Assembly (NCBI RefSeq): GCF_002893095.1
Contig: NZ_KZ622864.1
Coordinates: forward strand, 186,001-250,000
Length of the DNA stretch: 64,000 nt
Direction: 5' to 3'
DNA from: Stenotrophomonas sp. VV52
Lineage (GTDB): Bacteria > Pseudomonadota > Gammaproteobacteria > Xanthomonadales > Xanthomonadaceae
In this document: piece by piece, positions 25,697 to 34,428 of the stretch
Layout: each line of letters starts with the position of its first letter
Position numbering within the stretch: the first letter of the stretch is position 1
Notes under the pieces: model-generated
Told to the model about the DNA's origin: nothing
Databases searched by the model: none
What the model saw: only the letters and a program-made list of their open reading frames with translations
Program-made: the position numbers and the translations under genes

Positions 25697-26371
25697 TCAA
25701 CGCGTGGCAGGCGATGGCGTCCCTGCTGGCCTGGCAGGTGACCTGGTGATTCGCAGACCCACTTGAACAACAGCCAACGGAACCATCCAGCTCGCCCAGA
25801 GCAGTCCCGAGATGAGGGCGCCATCAGGCTGCAAGCCCGAGGCGATGGCCAGCGGCAGCAACAGCCGGAACAGGACCGGTGCGAGCGTGACAGCATAGTT
25901 CCGCACCATCCATGCACGGTGCTGCAGCACGCGGCCGGCGTGGATGGCCCGCAGTGCGAGAAGGCCAGTGACCAACCAGGCCAATGCAGTGGCCGCGAAA
26001 CCAATCCGGATCGAGAGTGGGGCCGGTGTCGTGGCGATCAGGCCAACAGCGGCCGCACTGGCGGCGAGCATCCCAACGAAGTAAACCTGTCCCAGGCGGC
26101 GATGCAGCACGCGCCGTCCGCGCCACCAGCGTGAAACGAGTTGAAACGCACCCACCACAAGGGTGACCGCGCCGCCGCCAAGGTGCAGCCACAGCCAGCC
26201 ATGCCGATCCACAAAACGCGCGTAGGCCGGGCCATCCAGTGCGTGGTACTTGCCATGCACGGCCAGCAGGAATTCAGCGGCAAACAACAGGAGCACCGAC
26301 CAGAGCAAGACCGTGGCCGTGGTCCGGAGCGCGCTGCCCATCTTCGATCGGATTGCATCCACTGCAGACAC
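25697..26371 (-). CDS. DUF2306 family membrane protein
   Basis: Inner-membrane protein of 224 residues with about six helices. Family-like features are HLGGGAVTLVVGAFQLVSRWWRGRRVLHRRLGQVYFVG, with conserved His residues on the helix ends, and LQHRAWMVRNYAVTLAPVLFRL. The family resembles cytochrome b561-like bundles, but no function is established. It lies 18 bp after the next gene on the minus strand (26390-26839), so the two may be co-transcribed. Confidence 0.82.
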   Translation of the reverse strand: MSAVDAIRSKMGSALRTTATVLLWSVLLLFAAEFLLAVHGKYHALDGPAYARFVDRHGWLWLHLGGGAVTLVVGAFQLVSRWWRGRRVLHRRLGQVYFVGMLAASAAAVGLIATTPAPLSIRIGFAATALAWLVTGLLALRAIHAGRVLQHRAWMVRNYAVTLAPVLFRLLLPLAIASGLQPDGALISGLLWASWMVPLAVVQVGLRITRSPARPAGTPSPATR

Positions 26372-26389
26372 TCCTGTCCGTGGGTGGGG

Positions 26390-26839
26390 TTACGGCGCAG
26401 CAGGAGGTTTGGGCTTGGAATACCACAGGGCGTTTACGATGATCCACCGTTCGCCGAAGCGGCCCATATGGAAGTAGTCAACGAACCAGGGCGTCTCCAA
26501 GCGGACCGAAGCGGCGTTGTCGGTGACGTCCAGCACGCGGCAGCTGCGATCCCACTGGTCCTTGGGCGTTTTCAGGGCGCCCTGCCGGGTCAGCCCCACC
26601 AGCTCTTCCCTGCTCATGCGGCGCAGGCCAAGCCGTTCGTCCGGCGTCTCCCCCAGCACCATGCGCTTTGCAAGGTCAGGGTGCAGCGATCGGGCAACCC
26701 GCGCCGGGTCGCCTTCCAGTTGACCATCCACATAGTCGAAACAGGTCGCTTCAATTGCGGCGATGGACGCGGCATCGGGCATCGAAGGCCCCGTAGTTGC
26801 GGCGGCGGCGGTGGCAATCAGCAGGGCAAGTGCGGGCAT
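26390..26839 (-). CDS. Exported NTF2-fold (lumazine-binding-like) protein
   Basis: Small protein of 149 residues. ATG 26839 is chosen because GGAG lies 5 bases upstream. Residues 1-15 are a short hydrophobic export signal. The rest follows the SnoaL/NTF2-like fold: AAIEATCFDYVDGQLEGDPARVARSLHPDLAKRM, then RVLDVTDNAASVRLETPWFVDYFHMGRFGERWIIVNALWYSKP, as in the Lumazine_bd_2 family. Binding of a small ligand is likely; the ligand is unknown. Confidence 0.82.
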   Translation of the reverse strand: MPALALLIATAAAATTGPSMPDAASIAAIEATCFDYVDGQLEGDPARVARSLHPDLAKRMVLGETPDERLGLRRMSREELVGLTRQGALKTPKDQWDRSCRVLDVTDNAASVRLETPWFVDYFHMGRFGERWIIVNALWYSKPKPPAAP

Positions 26840-26879
26840 GACCACTCCAATCAGCTGTCTGATGGAGGGCTTATAGCAT

Positions 26880-26907
26880 GGCACGCGGGACCGGAGCCCC
26901 GCGTGCC
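26880..26907 (-). terminator. Strong hairpin without T-tract after the hydrolase gene
   Basis: GGCACGCGGG (26880-26889) pairs perfectly with CCCGCGTGCC (26898-26907) around an 8-base loop, just downstream of the minus-strand hydrolase stop. No run of T follows on that strand, so it may be an mRNA-stabilising hairpin rather than a terminator. Confidence 0.45.
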
Positions 26908-26916
26908 CGGGGTGCA

Positions 26917-27897
26917 TCAGCCCTTGATGAAGGCCAGCAGGTCCGGATTGATCACGTCCGCATGCGTGGTCAGCATGCCGTGCGGGTAGCCCTTGTAGAC
27001 CTTGAGCGTGCCGTTCTTGAGCAGCTTCACCGAGAGCTCGGCCGAGTCGGCGATCGGCACCACCTGGTCGTCGTCGCCATGCAGGACCAGGGTGGGCACG
27101 GTGATCGCCTTGAGGTCGTCGGTCTGGTCGGTTTCCGAGAACGCCTTGATGCCTTCGTAGTGGGCCTTGGCGCTGCCCATCATGCCCTGGCGCCACCAGT
27201 TCTGGATCACGCCCGGGTAAATGGTGGCACCGGGGCGGTTGAAGCCGTAGAACGGGCCGGTCGGGAAGTCCACGAACAGCTGCGCGCGATTGGCGGCCAC
27301 GCCGGCACGGATGCCGTCGAAGACTTCCATCGGCAGGCCGCCCGGGTTGGACGCGGTCTTCAGCATCAGCGGCGGTACGGCGCTGACCAGCACGGCCTTG
27401 GCGACGCGGCCCTGCGGCTGGCCGAACTTCGCGACATAGCGCGCGACTTCACCGCCGCCGGTGGAATGGCCGATGTGCACGGCGTTGCGCAGGTCCAGGT
27501 GCTCGGCCACGGCCGAGGCATCTGCGGCGTAATGGTCCATGTCGTGGCCGTCGCTGACCTGTTCCGAACGGCCGTGGCCGCGACGGTCATGCGCGATCAC
27601 GCGGTAGCCGTGCTGGACGAAGAACAGCATCTGCGCGTCCCAGTCATCGGAGGACAGCGGCCAGCCGTGGTGGAAGACGATGGGCTGCGCGTCGCGCGGG
27701 CCCCAATCCTTGAAGAAGATGCGGACGCCGTCTTTGGTGGTGACGAAATTTTCGGACATGTGCGTGGTTTCCGGTGTGGGCGAATGGGTGCGCGCTGCTG
27801 CAAACCCCGGCAGCGCCATCACGGCGAGCGCCGAAGCGCCCACCTGGAGCACCTGGCGGCGGGTGAGCGTCAGCGTGTCCAGCTGGCGTGGGGGCAT
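26917..27897 (-). CDS. Alpha/beta hydrolase (chloroperoxidase-like) with Tat-type signal
   Basis: Hydrolase of 326 residues. Residues 13-34 ([20 protein letters not shown]) form a twin-arginine-like export signal. From residue 47 the sequence is a typical non-heme chloroperoxidase/esterase core: [27 protein letters not shown] oxyanion loop, nucleophile elbow [12 protein letters not shown], acid in [10 protein letters not shown] and His in YPHGMLTTH. Cytosolic relatives begin at a Met equivalent to residue 47, so the leader is an N-terminal addition. The substrate is unknown. Confidence 0.88.
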   Translation of the reverse strand: MPPRQLDTLTLTRRQVLQVGASALAVMALPGFAAARTHSPTPETTHMSENFVTTKDGVRIFFKDWGPRDAQPIVFHHGWPLSSDDWDAQMLFFVQHGYRVIAHDRRGHGRSEQVSDGHDMDHYAADASAVAEHLDLRNAVHIGHSTGGGEVARYVAKFGQPQGRVAKAVLVSAVPPLMLKTASNPGGLPMEVFDGIRAGVAANRAQLFVDFPTGPFYGFNRPGATIYPGVIQNWWRQGMMGSAKAHYEGIKAFSETDQTDDLKAITVPTLVLHGDDDQVVPIADSAELSVKLLKNGTLKVYKGYPHGMLTTHADVINPDLLAFIKG

Positions 27898-27972
27898 GGT
27901 GCGTCCTTCTCAGGGATGGCAGCGCACATGGGACCAGACCTGCCGACCGCCAGGCTTGTACGACGTTGCGCT

Positions 27973-30900
27973 TTATCCCCGCGCCGCGGGCCGGAGGCGT
28001 TTCAACGCGGCGCGCACGCGGTCGCGCAACCCGGCAAAGCCCGGCCGGTACGGCGATTCCCACGCGAATGCCGCAGGAATCTGCAGGTCGATGCCGGTAC
28101 CGCGCCCCGGCCGACCGGAGCGAATCGCCACGGTGCCCCCGGCGCGTGCGGCACGCTCATGCATGCCCGCCAGGCCCCAATGCCCTTCGGCAGTGCCCGC
28201 CTCCTGGCTGAACCCGATGCCGTCGTCATCCACGCGCAGCCGGAAGGCGTGCCGCCCATACCCCAGCGACACCTGCACGGTGCCCGCCTTCGCATGCCGG
28301 AACGCATTGAGCATCGCCTCGCGGCCGATCATGTACGCCTCCTCGCTGGCGCAGCGCTGCATCGGCCGTGGCGTGCCTTCCACCACCAGGCGCACCACCG
28401 GGGTATCCAGTCCATGCGACTCGTCCAGTACCGCCATCAGCGCAGCACCGAGGTCGCGTGCGTGGTCCACGTCGCCACGCAGGCCGCGCACGCGCTCGCG
28501 TCCGTCGGCACCGACCCGCTCGGCCATGGTCATCGCCGCTTCCAGTTCCAGCCGGACCGGATCGGTCGGCGCCAGCTTGCGGCTGGACGCATGCAGCCGC
28601 AGGATCAGGCCCTGCGTGCTCTGCAGCAGGGTATCGTGCAGTTCACGTGCGATGCGCTCGCGTTCGCGGTGGCGCTCATCCAGGCGCGTGCGGATGCGCG
28701 CTGCGAGCTGGCGCAACCTGGCCAGGTACAGCAGCCACAGCAGAGCGGCTGCAGCCACCACGCAGAGCACCCGGAACCAGCCGGTTTCCCAGTAGTGCGG
28801 CGCTACCGTCACCACCAGCTCGGCGCCCTGCTCGTTCCACACGCCGTCGTTGTTGCTGGCCCGAACACGGAACACGTAGCGTCCGGATCCCGGCGCGTTG
28901 TACAGCGCCGAACGCGCTGCGCCTTCCATCCATTGCGAATCGAGCCCGTCCAGCTGGTAGCGGAAGCGCACGCGCTCGGGAATGGACAGGCTCAACGCCG
29001 TATAGCGGATGCGCAGGTTGCGCGGGCCGGCCGGCAGCTGCACCTGGCCGTCGCGGATGGGAACCGCCGCACCGTCCACGGTGACTGAAAGCACTTCGAC
29101 CGGCGGCGCCACCGGATTGCGCACGATCTGCCGCGGGTCGATGGAAACCAGGCCGCTGGTGGTGGCAAACCACAAGCGTCCGTCGTCGGTACGGGCCGCG
29201 GTCGGCAGCGGTCGGAACTGGGCGGCAATGCCCGGCAGCGCGTCGAGCGCGTTGAAGCGTTCATAACGCGGGCTGCCGTGCCCGCCAAACAGGCCGGCGA
29301 CGTCGCCGGCACGCACCCGCACCACGCCGCGCGCACCGTTGAACCACACATCGCCCGCCGCGTCGGCCACGATGCCACTGATCCCACGCAGGTCCTCGCG
29401 CACATCCACCAACACGTTCCGCAGTCGGCCCCCGCTCACCCGCGCAAGGCCGCGCTCCCCGCCGATCCACATGCCGTGCGCGTCTTCGAACAGCGCAGTG
29501 ACATTGCCTACGTCCAGCGGCTCACCGGTCCAGGGCGTGACTGCCTTGCCGTGCTCCAGGACCACTGCGATGTTGCGCGCGAAACCCAACCACAGGCGCC
29601 CGCCGGCGTCGACCTGCATCGCCAGCGGCGAACCGTTCGACGGCAGGTCGGCGATGTCCTGCAGATGCGTCCAGCGGCCCTGGTACAACCGGTGCAGCCC
29701 CGGCGTGTTCAACGACAGCCAGACCGCACCGTCGGGCGTGGTCGCGATTGCCTGCACCCCCGAGCGCAGCGCCACCGGCAGGCCGGATACTTCTTCGAAG
29801 CGTCCACCATGCAGGCGCCACAGACCTTCAGGGCCGCCCAACCAGGTGCCGCCTTCAGCGTCGCGGTGCATCGCCGTGATCGCCGAGCGCAACGGCAGGG
29901 CCAGCCACGAATCCATCTGCACCCGTTGCAGGGCGTGGTTGCGCGTCCCCACCAGCAGGGCATCACCGTCGGCTGCGATGGCGAAATCCTGCGCACCTTC
30001 CGGCATCGGAACCTGCACCAGGTTGGCGTGGCGGAAGCGGTCCAGGCCACGGCTGCTGCCCACCCAAAGGTTGCCCTCGCGGTCTTCAAGCAATGGCTGC
30101 AGGTAGTCAGAGCTGAGTCCGTCCCTACGGCGGAAGGATTCAAATCCCTCGGCTGCACGGGCCGGTGAACGACGTACCAGCCCGGTGCCGAGCGTGGTGG
30201 CCCAGAGCACACCGTCGCGGTCGAACAGCAGGCCGGCCGATGCAGCCGGTGCGTCCGGTTGAGCGTTGGGCGATGCCGTGCCCGGCGCCGCCAACGCGCG
30301 CACGCCACCGTCAGCTTCGGCGACCCAGATCGCGCCGTCCGGCGCCTGCGCGATCTGACTGACCCGCCCGACCACGGCAGGCACGCGCTCGAACGTGGCA
30401 GCGCCACGGCGCAGCACCACCATGCCGATTTCGGTGGCGACCCACAGCGTGCCGTCGCGGTCGGTGAACAGGGTGCGTCCCTGGCGCCCTGGATAGGCCA
30501 TCGCTGCGGGTGGGCGCTGCCAGCGGCGTGCGTGCAGCATGACCGGACCGGTGAACGTAGCCGCCCACAAGCGACCGCTGCCGTCTTCGGCGAAGCGGTA
30601 CACGGTGCTGGTCGGCAACCCGTCGGCCTGCCCGTAATGACGCACGTGGCCACCCTCGATCAGGCTGACGCCGCCATAGCGGAAGCCCACCCACAGTCCG
30701 CCGCCGGGGGGCGCATACAGGGTGGAGACACTGGTGGCGGGAAACGCCTCGGTGCCGGTGGGCGCGAAACGCGTGAAGCGCACGCCGTCGAACCGGTACA
30801 GACCGATCTCGGTACCCAGCCAGAGATACCCGTCTGCCGTCTGCGCCAGTGCAGTGACCTGGCCCGGCGCGCCCTGGTTGACGGTCCATGCGGTGTGGTG

Positions 30901-30999
30901 GAACTGCCCTACCTCGCGCGCCGGGTCCAGCGCGCCCGCACTACCGGCAATGAGCAGTAGAAAGGCACAGACAAGGCTTCGAAGTATGTACGTCATCAT
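27973..30999 (-). CDS. Two-component propeller sensor histidine kinase
   Basis: Membrane sensor of 1008 residues from ATG 30999, which has a GGGGGG-rich ribosome site; an upstream in-frame start is less likely. After a signal peptide come about a dozen two-component regulator propeller repeats (DGYLWLGTEIGLYRFDG type), a Y_Y_Y domain (YQLDGLDSQWMEGAARSAL to about residue 760), one membrane helix, the HisKA_3 dimer helix with the phospho-His in RIARELHDTLLQSTQG, and a HATPase domain (LRVDDDGIGFSQE). This NarL-partner type normally pairs with a LuxR-type regulator, but none is adjacent. Confidence 0.93.
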   Translation of the reverse strand: MMTYILRSLVCAFLLLIAGSAGALDPAREVGQFHHTAWTVNQGAPGQVTALAQTADGYLWLGTEIGLYRFDGVRFTRFAPTGTEAFPATSVSTLYAPPGGGLWVGFRYGGVSLIEGGHVRHYGQADGLPTSTVYRFAEDGSGRLWAATFTGPVMLHARRWQRPPAAMAYPGRQGRTLFTDRDGTLWVATEIGMVVLRRGAATFERVPAVVGRVSQIAQAPDGAIWVAEADGGVRALAAPGTASPNAQPDAPAASAGLLFDRDGVLWATTLGTGLVRRSPARAAEGFESFRRRDGLSSDYLQPLLEDREGNLWVGSSRGLDRFRHANLVQVPMPEGAQDFAIAADGDALLVGTRNHALQRVQMDSWLALPLRSAITAMHRDAEGGTWLGGPEGLWRLHGGRFEEVSGLPVALRSGVQAIATTPDGAVWLSLNTPGLHRLYQGRWTHLQDIADLPSNGSPLAMQVDAGGRLWLGFARNIAVVLEHGKAVTPWTGEPLDVGNVTALFEDAHGMWIGGERGLARVSGGRLRNVLVDVREDLRGISGIVADAAGDVWFNGARGVVRVRAGDVAGLFGGHGSPRYERFNALDALPGIAAQFRPLPTAARTDDGRLWFATTSGLVSIDPRQIVRNPVAPPVEVLSVTVDGAAVPIRDGQVQLPAGPRNLRIRYTALSLSIPERVRFRYQLDGLDSQWMEGAARSALYNAPGSGRYVFRVRASNNDGVWNEQGAELVVTVAPHYWETGWFRVLCVVAAAALLWLLYLARLRQLAARIRTRLDERHRERERIARELHDTLLQSTQGLILRLHASSRKLAPTDPVRLELEAAMTMAERVGADGRERVRGLRGDVDHARDLGAALMAVLDESHGLDTPVVRLVVEGTPRPMQRCASEEAYMIGREAMLNAFRHAKAGTVQVSLGYGRHAFRLRVDDDGIGFSQEAGTAEGHWGLAGMHERAARAGGTVAIRSGRPGRGTGIDLQIPAAFAWESPYRPGFAGLRDRVRAALKRLRPAARG

Positions 31000-31058
31000 C
31001 GCCCCCCTGCCCGCGCGCGCGGCGCTGCGCCAACGCATGCACCATCATACAAAAACGC

Positions 31059-31412
31059 CTACTGGCAGGGGCGGTCGGCGCGGGCGTCCTGCAGGTATGC
31101 CGATGGCGTGCATCCCAGGCTGCGCCGGAACCAGCGGACGAAATGGCTCTGGTCGTAGAAGCCCAGCTCGCTGGCAATCTGCCCGATGCGCTGGCCGTCG
31201 GCGTGCAGCAACTGCCGGGCACGCTCGATCCGGCGCATGCGCAGGTATTCCATGGGGCTCAGCCCGGTCTGCTCGCGGAACATGCGCGCGAAGTGGAAGC
31301 GGCTCATGCAGGCGGCTTCGGCAATCGCGCTGAGCTGCAATGGCTCGCAGAGATTGGCTTCGATGTAGTCCACGCCGCGCTCGACCGCGCGTGCCGCAGG
31401 GTTGGTGTGCAC
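31059..31412 (-). CDS. AraC family regulator lacking a sensor domain
   Basis: Protein of about 117 residues from GTG 31412, which has GAGGG 8 bases upstream; a longer form from GTG 31469 is possible. Almost all of it is the AraC double helix-turn-helix: LSAIAEAACMSRFHFARMFREQTGLSPMEYLRMRRIERARQLL, then IASELGFYDQSHFVRWFRRSLGCTPSAYL. With no ligand-binding domain, it should be controlled by level or partner, like SoxS/MarA/Rob-type proteins. It lies 60 bp upstream of the sensor kinase gene on the same strand. Confidence 0.9.
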   Translation of the reverse strand: MHTNPAARAVERGVDYIEANLCEPLQLSAIAEAACMSRFHFARMFREQTGLSPMEYLRMRRIERARQLLHADGQRIGQIASELGFYDQSHFVRWFRRSLGCTPSAYLQDARADRPCQ

Positions 31413-31493
31413 GGGGGGAACCCTCGCCGAAGTTGCCTTGTATGCTGCCGCTGCACCGCGTGCGGCCACAGCCCCGATCGGCGGGGTGCCTGC

Positions 31494-31886
31494 CTACTCT
31501 TTCGGGTGATCGCCCCGTTCTGGCCGGCTGCGGCGACGGCGCTGCGACGGGGGCAACTCCACCACCCGCCGACCAAACAGGATTGCATCTACCGAGTAAG
31601 CGCCGGGGCCCAGCAGCAACAGGCTCGCCAGCAGTCCGCCGGCCGGCCAGCCCTGCAGCCCGGGATCGAGGCAGGCGACGAACACCGCCGCCAGGATCCC
31701 CAGCGGAAGCAGGCTGCCCAGCACGATCAGCAACGCCGCCATCCAGGCCCAGCCGAGCACATCGCCGTGCGGCAGCGAGACGCGCAGGCCCCAAGGCCAG
31801 ACCAGCATCGACGACACCATCAGGCGCAGCAGGAGCAGGCCCACCCCGGGCATGCGGTCAGGGAACGTCGCGTAGAGCAGCTGCAC
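31494..31886 (-). CDS. Membrane protein of unknown function, 130 aa
   Basis: GTG 31886 is preferred because GGAGG stands 6 bases upstream; no good ribosome site precedes the next ATG (31853). Four hydrophobic stretches are visible (MPGVGLLLLRLMVSSMLVWP, WAWMAALLIVLGSLLPLG, ILAAVFVACLD, AGGLLASLLLLGPGAYSVD) and a basic C-terminal tail (PSQRRRRSRPERG). It resembles DoxX-like small membrane proteins in length and layout, but no motif proves it. Confidence 0.7.
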   Translation of the reverse strand: MQLLYATFPDRMPGVGLLLLRLMVSSMLVWPWGLRVSLPHGDVLGWAWMAALLIVLGSLLPLGILAAVFVACLDPGLQGWPAGGLLASLLLLGPGAYSVDAILFGRRVVELPPSQRRRRSRPERGDHPKE

Positions 31887-32029
31887 CGGTCGCCTCCAGC
31901 GTTCGATCAGGCCGCCGTCATTGGGGACCTGTTCCGGCTGACGCGCATGACCCGAAAGAGGTATCCGTGCAGATGGATCACACCTGCATTTGCTATCGTG
32001 CCCCGGTCTGTTCCCCTTCCAGGAATCCC

Positions 32030-32392
32030 ATGCCCCGCACGCCATCCGCCTCCCCGTCCCCGCACGCCTTGCTGCGGGCCGCCACCAAGGAGGCGTATGA
32101 GCGCGTCACCGTGCTGCTCAGCACCAGCTACGCGGATTTCAGCCCCGAGCAGCAGCGCAGGATCCAGGCACTGGTAGGCCGCGAGGGCGCGCCCCCGGCA
32201 CCCAGGGCCGCAAGGACGCCCAAAGCGCCAAAGCAGGAGCGGGCGCCGCGTTACTGGCTGCCGCACAGCCAGGAGACGTGGTCGGGCCGCGGCCGCGTTC
32301 CGCAGTCGTTCCTGGCCTGGGAAGGCACCGTGGCCCACACCGAATGGAAGAAGCACCACCCCGACGAGCGCTTCCCGGCATTCCCGGGCTGA
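32030..32392 (+). CDS. Conserved-looking hypothetical protein, 120 aa
   Basis: Not recognised. ATG 32030 follows AGGA about 6 bases upstream; the frame is open earlier but codes low-complexity Arg/Ala/Pro. Residues 20-60 form an amphipathic helix (EAYERVTVLLSTSYADFSPEQQRRIQALVG), then a Pro/Ala/Lys-rich linker, and an aromatic C-terminus (YWLPHSQETWSGRGRVPQSFLAWEGT). No signal peptide or membrane segment. It is divergent from the small membrane protein gene. Confidence 0.65.
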   Translation: MPRTPSASPSPHALLRAATKEAYERVTVLLSTSYADFSPEQQRRIQALVGREGAPPAPRAARTPKAPKQERAPRYWLPHSQETWSGRGRVPQSFLAWEGTVAHTEWKKHHPDERFPAFPG

Positions 32393-32446
32393 TGCAGCCG
32401 ATGGCGCCAGCGCGCACCTGATCGTCCGATACGGAGCGGTTACCGA

Positions 32447-33673
32447 ATGTCCCCATCGATGCCCCTGCTCATCCTGGCCACGCTCTGCAGCGTGGCGCGC
32501 ACCGCCGGCGCTGCACCGCTTGAAGCCACCCGCACGACGTTCACCGACGTCACCGCGACCCACGTACCCACCGACGCAGCGCTGCACGCGCTGGACGGTG
32601 CGATGCTGGATGCGGACGGTGACGGCGACCTGGACGTGGCAGTCGCAGTGGAGAATGGCGCGAACCGGCTGTATCTCAACGACGGCACCGGCAAGCTCCG
32701 CCATTCGCCCGACGTGTTCGGCTCGATTACCGGCGACCATGAACATGTGCGCGTCGCGGATTTTGATCGCGACGGCCACGCCGATGTGCTGTTCATCGCC
32801 GAGGACACCGAACAGCACCAGCTGTACTTCGGTGACGGCAAGGGTGGCTTCAGACGCGTGAGCGAGCGCCTGCCCGCTACCAGCCAGGCCAACGGCGTGG
32901 CGGTCGGCGACGTGAATGGCGATGGCCTTCCCGATATCGTCATCGGCAACACCACCGAAGGGAAAACCGGCGTCGCACAGCCATTCCTGTGGTTGAACGA
33001 CCCGGCGCGTCCTGGTCATTTCATCGACGCCACGCGCACGCACCTGCCGCGCATCGACGTGCAGGCGCAGGGCGTCGTGCTGGCCGATCTGGACGGCGAC
33101 GGCGACCTGGACATGGCCATTGCAAGCCAGGATCCGTTCAACCGCCTGCTGCTGAACGACGGCAAGGGCCGCTTCAGCGACGCCACCGACCGGCTTGGCC
33201 GGCAGATTCCGACCGAGACCCGCGAAGTCCACGCGCTGGATGCCAACGGCGACGGACGGCTGGACCTGGTGTTCTTCAACCTGACCAGCAACAACCGCGA
33301 CTGGGACAAAGACCCACAGACCCGGCTGTTGATCAACCAGGGTAACGCCCGCTTCAAGGATGAAACCGCCGCGCGCCTGCCGAAGCACCGGTTCTCCAGC
33401 TGGGGCGGCACCGTCGTCGATTTCAACCAGGACGGTCACCCCGATCTGGTGGTGAGCGCCATCGAGGTACCGGGCTTCAAGCCGCTGCAGGTCCGCGCCT
33501 GGCAGAACGACGGAAAGGGGAACTTCTCCGATGTCACTGCGGACGTGATTCCGGCGGAAACCGTAGGCCGCAGCTGGAGCATGGCACGCGGTGACTTGGA
33601 CGGCGACGGCAGACCGGACCTGTTCATCGGTGGCTGGCAGTCGCAGGCGCGGCTGCTGCTGAGCGGCGAGTGA
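32447..33673 (+). CDS. Secreted FG-GAP/VCBS repeat protein
   Basis: Exported protein of 408 residues with a signal peptide (about 1-22, cut after GA). It contains some seven FG-GAP/VCBS repeats carrying calcium loops of the form DxDxDGxxD: DADGDGDLDVAVA, DFDRDGHADVLF, DVNGDGLPDIVIG, DLDGDGDLDMAIA, DANGDGRLDLVF, DFNQDGHPDLVV and DLDGDGRPDLFIG. These build an integrin-alpha-like beta-propeller that needs Ca2+. No catalytic domain or anchor is attached, so a binding or adhesive role is inferred. Confidence 0.88.
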   Translation: MSPSMPLLILATLCSVARTAGAAPLEATRTTFTDVTATHVPTDAALHALDGAMLDADGDGDLDVAVAVENGANRLYLNDGTGKLRHSPDVFGSITGDHEHVRVADFDRDGHADVLFIAEDTEQHQLYFGDGKGGFRRVSERLPATSQANGVAVGDVNGDGLPDIVIGNTTEGKTGVAQPFLWLNDPARPGHFIDATRTHLPRIDVQAQGVVLADLDGDGDLDMAIASQDPFNRLLLNDGKGRFSDATDRLGRQIPTETREVHALDANGDGRLDLVFFNLTSNNRDWDKDPQTRLLINQGNARFKDETAARLPKHRFSSWGGTVVDFNQDGHPDLVVSAIEVPGFKPLQVRAWQNDGKGNFSDVTADVIPAETVGRSWSMARGDLDGDGRPDLFIGGWQSQARLLLSGE

Positions 33674-33688
33674 GACCGCGCCAGACGG

Positions 33689-34357
33689 CTACACCAGCAC
33701 CAGCATCGCCACTGCCAGCACCACCACCGTGGTGACCACGAACGAGGCCAGTACCAACCCGAACGCCTTCGCCCAGCTCGCCGTGTTCAACGCGCGATAG
33801 GCTGCCGCGCGCGCCCACAGATACCAGAGGATGCCTACCGCCTGGACGGCCACCCCCGGCCCCACCCACGCGTCGCCCGGCCAGCGCAGCAATAGCTCGC
33901 CCAGCGCCAGTGCCAGCACGAACGGGCAGGCCAGGAAGGCCTGGATGGAGAACGGCTCACGCAGGGTTTCGCGGGTCACCGGGATCTTCTGCTGTCTCAA
34001 GGTTCCCAGCGCGGCGCCCAGCGCGTAAACACAGAAAATCGCTGAGCGGGTCAGCATGATGCCTTCCTCGCTGCCGAACAGGATGCGCCCCACCGGCGAC
34101 TGCAGCGTGGGCACCGCCGCGCGCGAGGCCAGCTCCATCGCGTGGGCCAGGGCCACCGTCAGGATCAGCATCAGCACGGGACTGATGGTGGCCTGGAAAC
34201 GCGCTTCGAGCGGCTTGCGCAGCTCTTCCTGCGTGTAGAGCGCCATTTGCGCAGGGCGGACGATGATCCGCAGGAACGTGCGCGGATAGAACACCAGCCA
34301 GCCGACCAGTTCGTACAGGAACTCTTCGAGGGAGCGCAGCAGGCGGATCAGGTCCAT
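33689..34357 (-). CDS. Yip1-domain-like membrane protein
   Basis: Inner-membrane protein of 222 residues with about five helices in the C-terminal two thirds (AILMLILTVALAHAME-type region near 55-75, then 105-122, 138-155, 160-180 and 195-220). The N-terminal part (YPRTFLRIIVRPAQMALYTQEELRKPLEARFQATISPVLMLIL) fits Yip1-type proteins. Function unknown in bacteria. It precedes the DUF5694 gene's stop region by 72 bp on the same strand. Confidence 0.72.
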   Translation of the reverse strand: MDLIRLLRSLEEFLYELVGWLVFYPRTFLRIIVRPAQMALYTQEELRKPLEARFQATISPVLMLILTVALAHAMELASRAAVPTLQSPVGRILFGSEEGIMLTRSAIFCVYALGAALGTLRQQKIPVTRETLREPFSIQAFLACPFVLALALGELLLRWPGDAWVGPGVAVQAVGILWYLWARAAAYRALNTASWAKAFGLVLASFVVTTVVVLAVAMLVLV

Positions 34358-34428
34358 GTGCTGAATCTCTCAATCGTTCCGGCCCGTGTCAAACGCCAAG
34401 TCACCCCACGGGCAGCGACACTGCTTCA

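Noticed and set aside
26878..29088. 736-codon plus-strand frame opposite the Tat-type hydrolase and sensor kinase
   Set aside because: It spans two real minus-strand genes and has antisense composition.
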